Assembly (NCBI GenBank): GCA_001596155.1
Contig: CP014771.1
Span: 1,116,001 to 1,180,000 of the forward strand
Direction of reading: 5' to 3'
Source of the DNA: Hymenobacter psoromatis
Lineage (GTDB): Bacteria; Bacteroidota; Bacteroidia; Cytophagales; Hymenobacteraceae
Length of the DNA stretch: 64,000 bases
This document shows, in pieces, positions 9,244 through 16,985 of the stretch. A model generated the notes under the pieces. That model was given only the letters and a program-made list of their open reading frames with translations. It was not told the DNA's origin and did no database searches. Every line of letters starts with the position of its first letter. The stretch's first letter is position 1. The position numbers and the translations under genes were made by a program.

Positions 9244-10698
9244 ATGAGCACTCCCACGTATGATGCCGTCGTCGTCGGCTCGGGTCCGAATGGGCTGGCC
9301 GCCGCCATTGTGATGCAGCAGGCGGGCTTGTCGGTGCTGCTGCTCGAAGGCAAGACGGAGCTGGGCGGCGGCCTGCGCACGGCCGAGCTGACGCTGCCCG
9401 GCTTTCGCCACGACATCTGCTCGGCTATTCACCCGCTGGCGGTGGCTTCGCCGTTCTTCCAGACCCTGCCGCTGGCCCAATATGGGCTTGAATACGTGAC
9501 GCCGCCCGTGGCCGCTGCCCACCCTTTTGATGATGGCACGGCCGCCTTTGCAGCCGCTTCGCTCGCCGACTCGGCGCGCAGCCTGGGTCCCGACGACGCG
9601 GCCTACCAACGCCTGCTAGCCCCGCTCATCGAGCGGTGGCCGCGCATTGCGGACGACGTGCTGGCCCCGCTGCACTTCCCCAAGCACCCGCTGGATATGG
9701 CCCGGTTTGGCAGTCTGGCGCTGCTGCCGGCTACCGTGCTGGCCCGGCGCTTTGGGGGCGAAAAAGCTAAGGGGCTGCTGGCCGGCATGGCGGCCCACAC
9801 CATTCAGCCGCTCAGCAACCTAGCTACTTCGGCCGCGGCGCTGGTGCTGCTGGTGGCGGCGCACCGGCGCGGCTGGCCCCTGGCCAAGGGCGGCTCGCAG
9901 TCGCTGGCCGATGCGCTGGTGGCGCACTTCCGGGCGCTGGGCGGCCACGTCGAAACGGGCACCTACGTGCGTTCGCTGGCGCAACTGCCGGCGGCGCGGG
10001 CGGTGCTCCTGGACGTGACGCCCGCCCAGCTGTTGCAGATTGCCGGGCACCAGCTTTCCAGTCTCTACCAGTGGCAGCTGCGGCGCTACCGCTACGGCAT
10101 GGGCGTGTATAAGGTCGATTGGGCGCTGGCCGAACCCATTCCGTTCACGGCCGCCGAGTGCCGCCGCGCGGGCACGGTGCACCTGGGCGGCACGCTGGCC
10201 GAGATTGCCGCTGGCGAGCAGGGCGCATCGCGGGGCCAGCACCCGGCCCGGCCCTTCGTGCTGCTGGCCCAGCAAAGCCAATTTGACCCCACCCGCGCGC
10301 CCGCCGGCCAGCACACCGCCTGGGCCTACTGCCACGTGCCCAACGGCTCGCGCGTGGACATGACGGCCACTATCGAGCGCCAGGTGGAGCGCTTTGCGCC
10401 CGGCTTCCGCGCGCGGATTCTGGCCCGCCACACCTTCGACACCGCCCAGATGGAGGACTACAACCCCAACTACGTGGGCGGCGATATCAACGGCGGCTTG
10501 CTCGATATCGGCCAGCTATTTACCCGGCCGGTGCTGCGGGCGTCGCCCTACCGCACCTCGTTGCGGGGGCTGTATTTGTGCTCGTCGGCGACCCCGCCCG
10601 GCGGGGGCGTGCACGGCATGTGCGGCTACTACGCCGCCCGGCGGGCGCTGCGCGACGTGTTTCGGCTGCCCGCGCCGCCGCTTTACGCAGAACGGTGA
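9244..10698 (+). CDS. FAD-dependent oxidoreductase, phytoene desaturase-like
   Basis: 484-aa flavoprotein of the phytoene dehydrogenase/CrtI-like group. The N-terminus holds the FAD-binding GSGPNGLAAA motif and LGGGLRT; the C-terminus has LYLCSSATPPGGGVHGMCGY, the second FAD-contact region. Start at the ATG at 9244, matching the beginning of the Rossmann strand. A carotenoid or related polyisoprenoid substrate is possible, but no other carotenoid genes are adjacent (a CrtA-like gene is at 33946). Confidence 0.88.
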   Translation: MSTPTYDAVVVGSGPNGLAAAIVMQQAGLSVLLLEGKTELGGGLRTAELTLPGFRHDICSAIHPLAVASPFFQTLPLAQYGLEYVTPPVAAAHPFDDGTAAFAAASLADSARSLGPDDAAYQRLLAPLIERWPRIADDVLAPLHFPKHPLDMARFGSLALLPATVLARRFGGEKAKGLLAGMAAHTIQPLSNLATSAAALVLLVAAHRRGWPLAKGGSQSLADALVAHFRALGGHVETGTYVRSLAQLPAARAVLLDVTPAQLLQIAGHQLSSLYQWQLRRYRYGMGVYKVDWALAEPIPFTAAECRRAGTVHLGGTLAEIAAGEQGASRGQHPARPFVLLAQQSQFDPTRAPAGQHTAWAYCHVPNGSRVDMTATIERQVERFAPGFRARILARHTFDTAQMEDYNPNYVGGDINGGLLDIGQLFTRPVLRASPYRTSLRGLYLCSSATPPGGGVHGMCGYYAARRALRDVFRLPAPPLYAER

Positions 10699-10759
10699 GG
10701 CAAGCTATACTCGTCGCGAAGTGATTTGCAGGAAGGGCGCGCGACTCGTGCCACGACGG

Positions 10760-10783
10760 GCGGGGGCAAGCCCCGCACCCTAC
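10760..10783. repeat. Single arm of hairpin repeat family 2
   Basis: This 24-base segment is identical to the right arm of the inverted repeat at 2966-2987 and two following bases, but has no complete partner nearby. A short pair TCGCGAAGT/ACTTCGCGA flanks it (about 10714 and 10782). Confidence 0.7.
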
Positions 10784-10865
10784 TTCGCGATAAAGCATTT
10801 CGCCGCTGCTGCTAATGCCTGTTTTAGAAGCAGGAATTTATAAGTTAGCGCATAGCGAGGCAGGC

Positions 10866-10873
10866 TACCTTTG
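10866..10873 (+). promoter_or_regulatory. -7 box upstream of coiled-coil protein gene
   Basis: TACCTTTG matches TAnnTTTG and lies 20 bp before the ATG at 10894. No convincing -33 element was found. Confidence 0.55.
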
Positions 10874-10893
10874 CGACTCATTTTTTCCGTTGA

Positions 10894-11430
10894 ATGACTG
10901 CATTTACCGGCCCGCGCGGCCTCGTTTTCTGGTTGGTAGTGCTGCCCGGCGCGGTGCTTGCCCAGGCCCAGCCTGCCCCCGACTCGCCCCTGACCCACCT
11001 GCTGGCCGAGCGCCGGGTGCTCACCGAGCGCTACGCCGCGGCCAATGCCCAGCGCCACGGCTTGTTTGGGCTCAGCAACAAGCCCAGCAAGCAGGACTTG
11101 CAGGCGGTGGTGGATGCCCTGCAAGGCATCGTGGATAAGGATGAGCAGATTGTGGCGGTGCTCAACCAGACCACCCAGCAGGCCCAAACCACTGCCACTA
11201 CCCTCCAGAATACGGGCCGCGACGACCGCAACCTCACTGCCCAGCGTCTCAGTGAGCTGCAAAATGAGCAGTTGAACCAGCAGGAACGCCTGCGCCAGGC
11301 CACCGAGAAGCAGCGCGCCCTGGCAGCCGAGCTGCGCGAAGCCCAGCAGGGCCGCACCGGGCGCGACGCGCTGCTGGTGGCGTTGGCGCTGGCGTGCGGC
11401 GGGCTGTTTTTTTGGCGGCGACGGCGCTAG
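10894..11430 (+). CDS. Exported coiled-coil protein with C-terminal membrane anchor
   Basis: 178-aa protein of unknown function. It has a signal peptide ending near AQAQ (residues about 8-26), a Gln/Glu-rich helical middle with heptad character (about 85-150), and a C-terminal hydrophobic segment followed by WRRRR, which would anchor it in the inner membrane with the coiled coil outside. It has its own -7 box and sits just before the MoxR-vWA cluster on the same strand, but a promoter-like gap separates them. No family recognised. Confidence 0.75.
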   Translation: MTAFTGPRGLVFWLVVLPGAVLAQAQPAPDSPLTHLLAERRVLTERYAAANAQRHGLFGLSNKPSKQDLQAVVDALQGIVDKDEQIVAVLNQTTQQAQTTATTLQNTGRDDRNLTAQRLSELQNEQLNQQERLRQATEKQRALAAELREAQQGRTGRDALLVALALACGGLFFWRRRR

Positions 11431-11490
11431 GCGAGGCCGCGGCAGGCAGTATCTTGGGGGCACTAAAAGCCGTTGACCGCGTTGCTGCGC

Positions 11491-14400
11491 ATGATTTCTT
11501 ACACCGAAGACCAGGCCACGGCGCTCGTGCCCGATGCGGGCACCCTGAAACGCGGCCATGAGCTGGCTGCGCCGGCCAAGTGGGCGGGCCTGGGCCGCAC
11601 CGACACGGCCGCCTGGGGCGAGTGCGCGGGCAGCGGCACCAAGCCCTACCTCACGGGCATCGACCTCATGGTGCCGGCCTTCAAGTGCTCGTGTCCGAGC
11701 CGGGTGTTTCCGTGCAAGCACGGGGCGGGGCTGCTGCTGTTGCTGGCGCGCCAGCCCGAATTGCTACCCCCCGCCGCGCCGCCCACCTGGCTGGCCGAGT
11801 GGCTGGATAAGCGCCAGACCAAGCAGGAAGAACAAGCTGCAAGGCCTGCCGCGGCCCCGGCGCTCAGCGCACCTGCCGCCGACTCCGCCGCGCCACCGGC
11901 CGCGCCCGACAAAGCCCGCCTCAAGCGCGAAGCCCAGCGGCAGGCGCGCATGGCGGCCGGGGCAGCGGACCTGGAAACCTGGCTGCTCGACCTGCTGCGC
12001 ACCGGCTTGGCCGACCTACCCGGCCGGCCCCGCGACTTCTGGGAAACGCCGGTGGCCCGGCTGGTCGATAACCAACTGCCGGGCCTGGCGGCGGTGCTGC
12101 GCGAGCTGGCCGCCTACCCCGGCACCGGGGCCGACTGGGCCAGCCGCCTGCTGGGCCGCCTGGGCGAGCTATACCTGCTGCTGCGCGCCTGGGCCAACCG
12201 CGCCGCCCTACCCCCCGCCGCCCGGCTGGAAGTGGCTCAGCAAGTGGGCATTATTTTGAAAAAAGACGAGCTGCTGGCCGACCCCGCCGCCCTGGCCGTG
12301 GCCGATACCTGGCTGGTGCTGGGCCAGCACACCTGGCCCGAGGACCGCCTCACGGCCCGGCGCAGCTGGCTGCACGGCCAGCACTCGGGGCGGCGGGCGC
12401 TGGTGCTGGAGTTTGCCTTTGGGGGCCAGCCGTTTGCCACGGCGCTGCTGCCGCAGGAACGCTACGCGGGCGAGCTGGTTTTTTACCCTGGTCTGCTGCC
12501 GTTGCGGGCAGTGGCCAGCGCCGGGCTTGCGCGCCGGGCCGATGCGCCGGGCCCGCGCCCTACCCCCCGCAGCTTGGCCGCCATGCTCGATGCCTACGCC
12601 GCGGCCCTGGCCCTGCAGCCCTGGCTGCGCGAGTTTCCGGCCAGCGTGGGGGCCGTGGTGGGGCGCGATGCGGCGGGCGGCTGGCTCCTGCACGACCCCG
12701 AATCGGGCGCGGCCCTGCCGCTGCGGCTGCCCGACGAGCGGCGCGGCTGGCAGCTACTAGCCCGCAGCGGCGGGCAGCCTTTGGCCTTATTTGGCGAGTG
12801 GGATGGCCGCGAGTTTCGGGTGCTCAGCTACTGGCCGGCAATGACTGACGAGGCTTTGGCGGCGACTGGCGAAGAGCCGGAGCCGGCCGCGGCACCAGCG
12901 CCAATAGCCGTTATCCCTACCCCCGCCGCCGAACCTCAAGCCGTCCTACCCCCACCCGCGCCCGCCACCAACCCCTGGCCGGCGCTGCTGCGCGTGGCCC
13001 TGCTGGGCACGCGGCAGACAACCGAGACATTGCCAGAACTCCACTTAGGCGAATTTTCGGCGGCGGCCACCCGCGAGCAGCAGCTGTTGGGCGATGCCGG
13101 CACGCTGGCGCTGATGCGGAAAGCTGGCTTTCAGCCGCTGACTAGCGCCCTACCCCCCGCGGCTCCGCCCGAAGCCTGGCCGCTGCTGGGGCCGACGGGC
13201 CAGGCGCTGCTGCGCCAGCTGCTGAGCCGCCCGCACTACCGGACGCTGCTCAGCAATTATTTAGAGCAACTGGCTCAGCACCAGCGGGTGGTGCCGCCAA
13301 TATTGCTGGCGGAAGTGCTTAGTTGGCTGCAAGACCAATCCTGGGCCGCGCCCTTTGTGGAGGGGGCACTTGGCGCGCGCGGCCAGTGGCTGGCGGCCCA
13401 AAACCCCAACTGGCTCTTTGCCGTGGCGGCGGCGGCCCGGCACGCGCCCACCGAGGCCGACTGGCACACCGGCCCTACCCCCCGTCGCCGGCTGTTCCTC
13501 GAAAAATTGCTGCTCACGGACCCGGCCCGCGCCACCCACTTGCTGGCCGACGCGCTGCCCCAGGAAGCCGCCGCCACGCAGGTGGCCCTGCTGGGCGCGC
13601 TCGATACCCTGCCCCTGGCCGCGCCGCTGCCCGCCGACTTTGCGCCGACGCTGGTGCCCTTGCTGGCCGCGCGCGGCAAAGAGGTGCGCCAGGCCGCCGC
13701 CCGCTGGCTGGCCCGCGTGGCCGACAGCCCCTTGCTGCCCCGCCTGTGGGCTCGCGCCGCGCCGCTGGTGCAGGTGAAGCGCAAGCTGCTGGGCCGCGCC
13801 AAGCTCACCATTTCCCTACCCCCTGCCTGGTCGGCGGAGTGGCAGCGTGACGGCATTGAGCAGCGGACCAGCGACTACGCCGGGGGCGAAAAAGCCGGCC
13901 AGCTGGGCCAGCTGCTGGCGCTGCTGCCGCCCGGCCGCTGGGCCGCCGCCTGGGGCGTGCCGGCCGCCGAGGCCGTGGCGCTGGCGGCGGCGTCCGACTG
14001 GGCGGCCGTGCTGCTGCCGGCCTGGCTGCGCGCCGCCCGCCTGCACCACGACGCCGATTTTGCGCTGGCCCTGCTGCTGCACGAGGCCGGCCAGCCCAGC
14101 CTGCCGCCCAAGTCGCGGCTGCTTGTGGAAGCCTCCTGGGTGCTTTCGCCGGCCCAGAAAACCGCCTGGCTGCTGGCCGCGCTGCCGGCCTCGGCCGCTA
14201 CGCTGCCCGCCAGCAGCGCCTGGGCCAACTGGCTGCCGCTGGCCGGGCAGCCGTGGCCCGCCGCGCTGGGGCAGCGGGCGCTGCCGCTGCTACGCGCGGC
14301 CCTGCGCCAGCCGCCTTCGTGGGCGCCCGAGCAAACGGAGCGCGACGCGGCCGTGCGCAGCCTACTCTTTTCATTGGGCGACAGTCCCGACCCTGATTTG

Positions 14401-14532
14401 CTACCCCTGCTCACCGCTGGCTTAGGCGACTTGGCTGACTTGGAGCCCCGTTTTGCCGACGAGGTAGCCCAGCTGCTGGAGCTGCTGACGTTGCGCCCGC
14501 AACTGGCCGCCAGCCTTGCGGAAGCGGCTTGA
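11491..14532 (+). CDS. SWIM zinc-finger protein with DUF5691-type region
   Basis: About 1013 aa. The N-terminal SWIM zinc finger is explicit: Cys66-x-Cys68-x6-Cys75-x-His77. A Pro/Ala-rich linker follows, then two large Ala/Leu-rich helical regions resembling DUF5691, split by a proline-rich linker near residues 465-495. ATG 11491 chosen; a TTG lies 18 bases upstream. SWIM proteins of this type are encoded next to MoxR ATPase, DUF5682 and vWA genes, as seen here. Probable role: nucleic-acid or protein recognition subunit of that assembly (inference). A family 1 hairpin separates it from the MoxR gene. Confidence 0.82.
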   Translation: MISYTEDQATALVPDAGTLKRGHELAAPAKWAGLGRTDTAAWGECAGSGTKPYLTGIDLMVPAFKCSCPSRVFPCKHGAGLLLLLARQPELLPPAAPPTWLAEWLDKRQTKQEEQAARPAAAPALSAPAADSAAPPAAPDKARLKREAQRQARMAAGAADLETWLLDLLRTGLADLPGRPRDFWETPVARLVDNQLPGLAAVLRELAAYPGTGADWASRLLGRLGELYLLLRAWANRAALPPAARLEVAQQVGIILKKDELLADPAALAVADTWLVLGQHTWPEDRLTARRSWLHGQHSGRRALVLEFAFGGQPFATALLPQERYAGELVFYPGLLPLRAVASAGLARRADAPGPRPTPRSLAAMLDAYAAALALQPWLREFPASVGAVVGRDAAGGWLLHDPESGAALPLRLPDERRGWQLLARSGGQPLALFGEWDGREFRVLSYWPAMTDEALAATGEEPEPAAAPAPIAVIPTPAAEPQAVLPPPAPATNPWPALLRVALLGTRQTTETLPELHLGEFSAAATREQQLLGDAGTLALMRKAGFQPLTSALPPAAPPEAWPLLGPTGQALLRQLLSRPHYRTLLSNYLEQLAQHQRVVPPILLAEVLSWLQDQSWAAPFVEGALGARGQWLAAQNPNWLFAVAAAARHAPTEADWHTGPTPRRRLFLEKLLLTDPARATHLLADALPQEAAATQVALLGALDTLPLAAPLPADFAPTLVPLLAARGKEVRQAAARWLARVADSPLLPRLWARAAPLVQVKRKLLGRAKLTISLPPAWSAEWQRDGIEQRTSDYAGGEKAGQLGQLLALLPPGRWAAAWGVPAAEAVALAAASDWAAVLLPAWLRAARLHHDADFALALLLHEAGQPSLPPKSRLLVEASWVLSPAQKTAWLLAALPASAATLPASSAWANWLPLAGQPWPAALGQRALPLLRAALRQPPSWAPEQTERDAAVRSLLFSLGDSPDPDLLPLLTAGLGDLADLEPRFADEVAQLLELLTLRPQLAASLAEAA

Positions 14533-14598
14533 AATATTTTTATCATACTCACTATCAGATAACAATCAAATAATCCACTCAAAACACCCGAGCAAAGA

Positions 14599-14696
14599 GA
14601 ACGTCATTCCGAGCTTGCCGAGGAATCTCGCTCGCATCGTTCGGGTACCGTTCAGCCATGCGAGCGAGATTCCTCGGCAAGCTCGGAATGACGTTC
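14599..14696. repeat. Dispersed hairpin repeat, family 1 (copy 2)
   Basis: Perfect 39-bp arms (14599-14637 and 14658-14696) around a 20-nt centre, lying between the SWIM gene and the MoxR gene of the same cluster. It may act as a partial terminator or processing site within the cluster. Confidence 0.9.
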
Positions 14697-14735
14697 TTTT
14701 TCTGCTAATTGCTCCTTACTAACTGCTCCTTGAAA

Positions 14736-15815
14736 ATGACTGCCCTCCGACCCCACGCCGAAGAACTATATGCCGAAGAGCTGGCCGCGCTGCGCGCTGA
14801 TGACGACCGCCCCAAGCCGCCGGGCTGGCAGCTGTCGCCCTGGGCGGTGGTCACGTATTTGCTGGGGGGTAGGCTCGACAATGGCTTTGAGATTGAGCCT
14901 AAGTACATTGGTCAGCGGCGGCTGATGGAAATTGCCGTGGCGACCCTGGCCACCGACCGCGCGCTGCTGCTGCTGGGCGTGCCGGGCACGGCCAAAAGCT
15001 GGGTTTCGGAGCACATTGCCGCCGCCATCAGCGGGCACACCAACCTGCTGGTGCAGGGCACCGCCGGCACCGCCGAAGACAGCCTGCGCTACTCCTGGAA
15101 CTACGCGCGCCTGCTGGCCGAGGGGCCGTCGCTGGCCGCGCTGGTGCCCAGCCCGCTCTACCGCGGCATGGCCGAGGGCCAGCTCGTGCGCATCGAGGAG
15201 CTGACCCGCATCCCGTCCGACGTGCAGGATACGCTGCTGACCATGCTCTCCGAAAAAGTGCTGCCGATACCCGAGTTGAGCACCGAGATTCAGGCCACGC
15301 AGGGCTTCAACGTGATAGCCACCGCCAACGACCGCGACCGGGGCGTGAACGAGTTGAGCAGCGCCCTGCGCCGCCGCTTCAACGCCGTGGTGCTGCCCCT
15401 GCCCGCCACCCTGGCCGAGGAAGTGTGGATTGTGCAAACCCGCGTCGAGAAGCAGGGCCGCACCCTCCAGCTGCCCGCCGAAGCGCCCGCCCTGGCCCAG
15501 ATTCAGCGCCTCGTAACCGTGTTTCGGGAGCTGCGCCAGGGCCGCACCGACAACGGCAAAACCAAGCTCAAGAGCCCCAGCGGCACGCTCAGCACCGGCG
15601 AGGCCATCTCGGTGATGAACGCCGGGCAGGCGCTGGCCGCCTACTTCGGCGATGGCACCCTGCGCGCCGCCGACCTGGCCGCCGGCCTCACCGGGGCCGT
15701 CATCAAAGACCCCGCCCCCGACCGCGTGGTATGGCTCGAATACCTCGAAACGGTGGTGAAGGAGCGCGAAGGCTGGCAGGATTTGTATCGGGCGTGCCGG
15801 GAGGTGGTGGAGTAG
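14736..15815 (+). CDS. MoxR-type AAA+ ATPase
   Basis: 359-aa AAA+ ATPase of the MoxR group. Walker A is GVPGTAKS (residues 81-88, Lys87). The Walker B-like segment reads RIEELTR, sensor 1 is VIATAND, and the arginine-finger region is LRRRFN. MoxR ATPases act as chaperone-like motors for vWA-domain partners; the vWA gene at 20521 is the obvious partner. ATG 14736 chosen because upstream in-frame codons are not family-like. Two AT-rich genes follow instead of the DUF5682 gene expected next. Confidence 0.92.
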   Translation: MTALRPHAEELYAEELAALRADDDRPKPPGWQLSPWAVVTYLLGGRLDNGFEIEPKYIGQRRLMEIAVATLATDRALLLLGVPGTAKSWVSEHIAAAISGHTNLLVQGTAGTAEDSLRYSWNYARLLAEGPSLAALVPSPLYRGMAEGQLVRIEELTRIPSDVQDTLLTMLSEKVLPIPELSTEIQATQGFNVIATANDRDRGVNELSSALRRRFNAVVLPLPATLAEEVWIVQTRVEKQGRTLQLPAEAPALAQIQRLVTVFRELRQGRTDNGKTKLKSPSGTLSTGEAISVMNAGQALAAYFGDGTLRAADLAAGLTGAVIKDPAPDRVVWLEYLETVVKEREGWQDLYRACREVVE

Positions 15816-15891
15816 GAAGGTACCACCATATCTACAGAAGCTCCGTACTTTTAGCATAACATTAAACGTACTGAAGCAAACTATCCTACTC

Positions 15892-16455
15892 ATGAGCAAG
15901 CAAGACTTTGACCTCTATTTGCGAAGCACCCCAAATTCCTCAATGCCTAATGTGGATTGGAAAAGCGAGTTAGACTTCTGGCTGAGCCAGTTAGAGGTAC
16001 TTTACTCGAACGTTCAGGGTTGGCTGGAAGATTACATTCTTGAGAAGCAAATCGCTGTCTCTTTCAAAACAGACTTTCTCCAGGAGGATGTTCTTGGTAT
16101 TTACGCAGTACGTCAGCTAGCAATTTATATAAAGGAGCAAGTTATTAAGTTAGAACCTATTGGAACCTACTTAGTTGGTACAAAGGGTAGAGTCGATATT
16201 ACAGGGCCAACTGGCACTGTGCGATTACTGTTGGTTCAAAAAGACGCTCAGTCTCCACGCATTGTTTACCGAAAAAGATTGTATGAATCAGCAGACGATG
16301 AAGCGCGGGATAAAGCTTTTTTTGAAGATAAAGGACTAAATATTGAGGCTGATTGGGTATGGAAGATTAGTACTAATCCACCTCATATACATTTTTTTGA
16401 GCTTAATCAGGAATCATTCCTTGATACTTTACTACGTGTAATTGATGGTCATTAA
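15892..16455 (+). CDS. Hypothetical partner of HEPN protein, AT-rich insert
   Basis: 187-aa protein of unknown family. The sequence is mixed alpha/beta with a central segment ITGPTGTVRLLLVQ and no signal or membrane segment. It overlaps the following HEPN-like gene by 11 nt, implying coupled translation. The pair is visibly AT-richer than the flanking MoxR and DUF5682 genes, contains none of the CTACCCCC octamers common around it, and interrupts an otherwise co-directional cluster. It may be the antitoxin, adaptor or sensor for the HEPN protein, but this is inference only. Confidence 0.7.
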   Translation: MSKQDFDLYLRSTPNSSMPNVDWKSELDFWLSQLEVLYSNVQGWLEDYILEKQIAVSFKTDFLQEDVLGIYAVRQLAIYIKEQVIKLEPIGTYLVGTKGRVDITGPTGTVRLLLVQKDAQSPRIVYRKRLYESADDEARDKAFFEDKGLNIEADWVWKISTNPPHIHFFELNQESFLDTLLRVIDGH

Positions 16456-16978
16456 TAGACAATGGCAACAACTCTCAGTTGAGATAGATATCATTGCGGA
16501 CCAATACAACTATCGCACTGAAGCGTTCAGACTTCTTTTTAGTCAAACGAATCCTGATTATTTCACTAGATTTGGTGCATTCTCTACCGAAGAGATACGG
16601 GGAGTTTATGATGAGCTTACTGCACAGAACGAGCATGATAATGGGTTCCGGCTACTGGCAGCAATTGAAGCAGCCTTTAGAGTTGATTACAAAACCAGAT
16701 GCGTACAAAAGCTGAAGGATAACCTTTCCAAAACTTTTCGCAAGCTTTACCAGGAAAAAGAGAATCAGGTATCACTAACAGATGAATTATTTGAACACTG
16801 GAAAAATAGCAGCCTTGTAAGACCCAGTGCATTATCTGAATTAAAATCGGCTTTCAATTATCGCCATTGGCTAGCACACGGAAGATATTGGACGCCAAAA
16901 TTTGGTCGTAGATACGATTTTTTTACTTTGTACACTTTGGCTAAGGAAATAGAGAGTTTTCCACTTCTAGTTCCTTAG
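16445..16978 (+). CDS. HEPN-like protein with Rx4H motif
   Basis: 177-aa mostly helical protein. Near the C-terminus the segment FNYRHWLAHGR contains Arg140-x4-His145, the RX4-6H signature of HEPN domains, many of which are metal-independent RNases in toxin-antitoxin and defence systems. ATG 16445 chosen (a TTG is 3 bases upstream); it overlaps the upstream gene by 11 nt. The stop codon is 7 bases before the DUF5682 gene, so it is inserted tightly in the cluster. AT-rich composition suggests acquisition. HEPN assignment rests on the motif and helical context, not on a profile search. Confidence 0.68.
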   Translation: MVINRQWQQLSVEIDIIADQYNYRTEAFRLLFSQTNPDYFTRFGAFSTEEIRGVYDELTAQNEHDNGFRLLAAIEAAFRVDYKTRCVQKLKDNLSKTFRKLYQEKENQVSLTDELFEHWKNSSLVRPSALSELKSAFNYRHWLAHGRYWTPKFGRRYDFFTLYTLAKEIESFPLLVP

Positions 16979-16985
16979 CCGTTAA

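Noticed and set aside
10894..11430. PEP-CTERM-like sorting signal (hydrophobic helix followed by RRRR)
   Set aside because: No PEP motif before the helix; a simple membrane anchor is enough.
10780..11721. Long minus-strand ORF
   Set aside because: Shadow of the coiled-coil and SWIM genes, caused by high GC.
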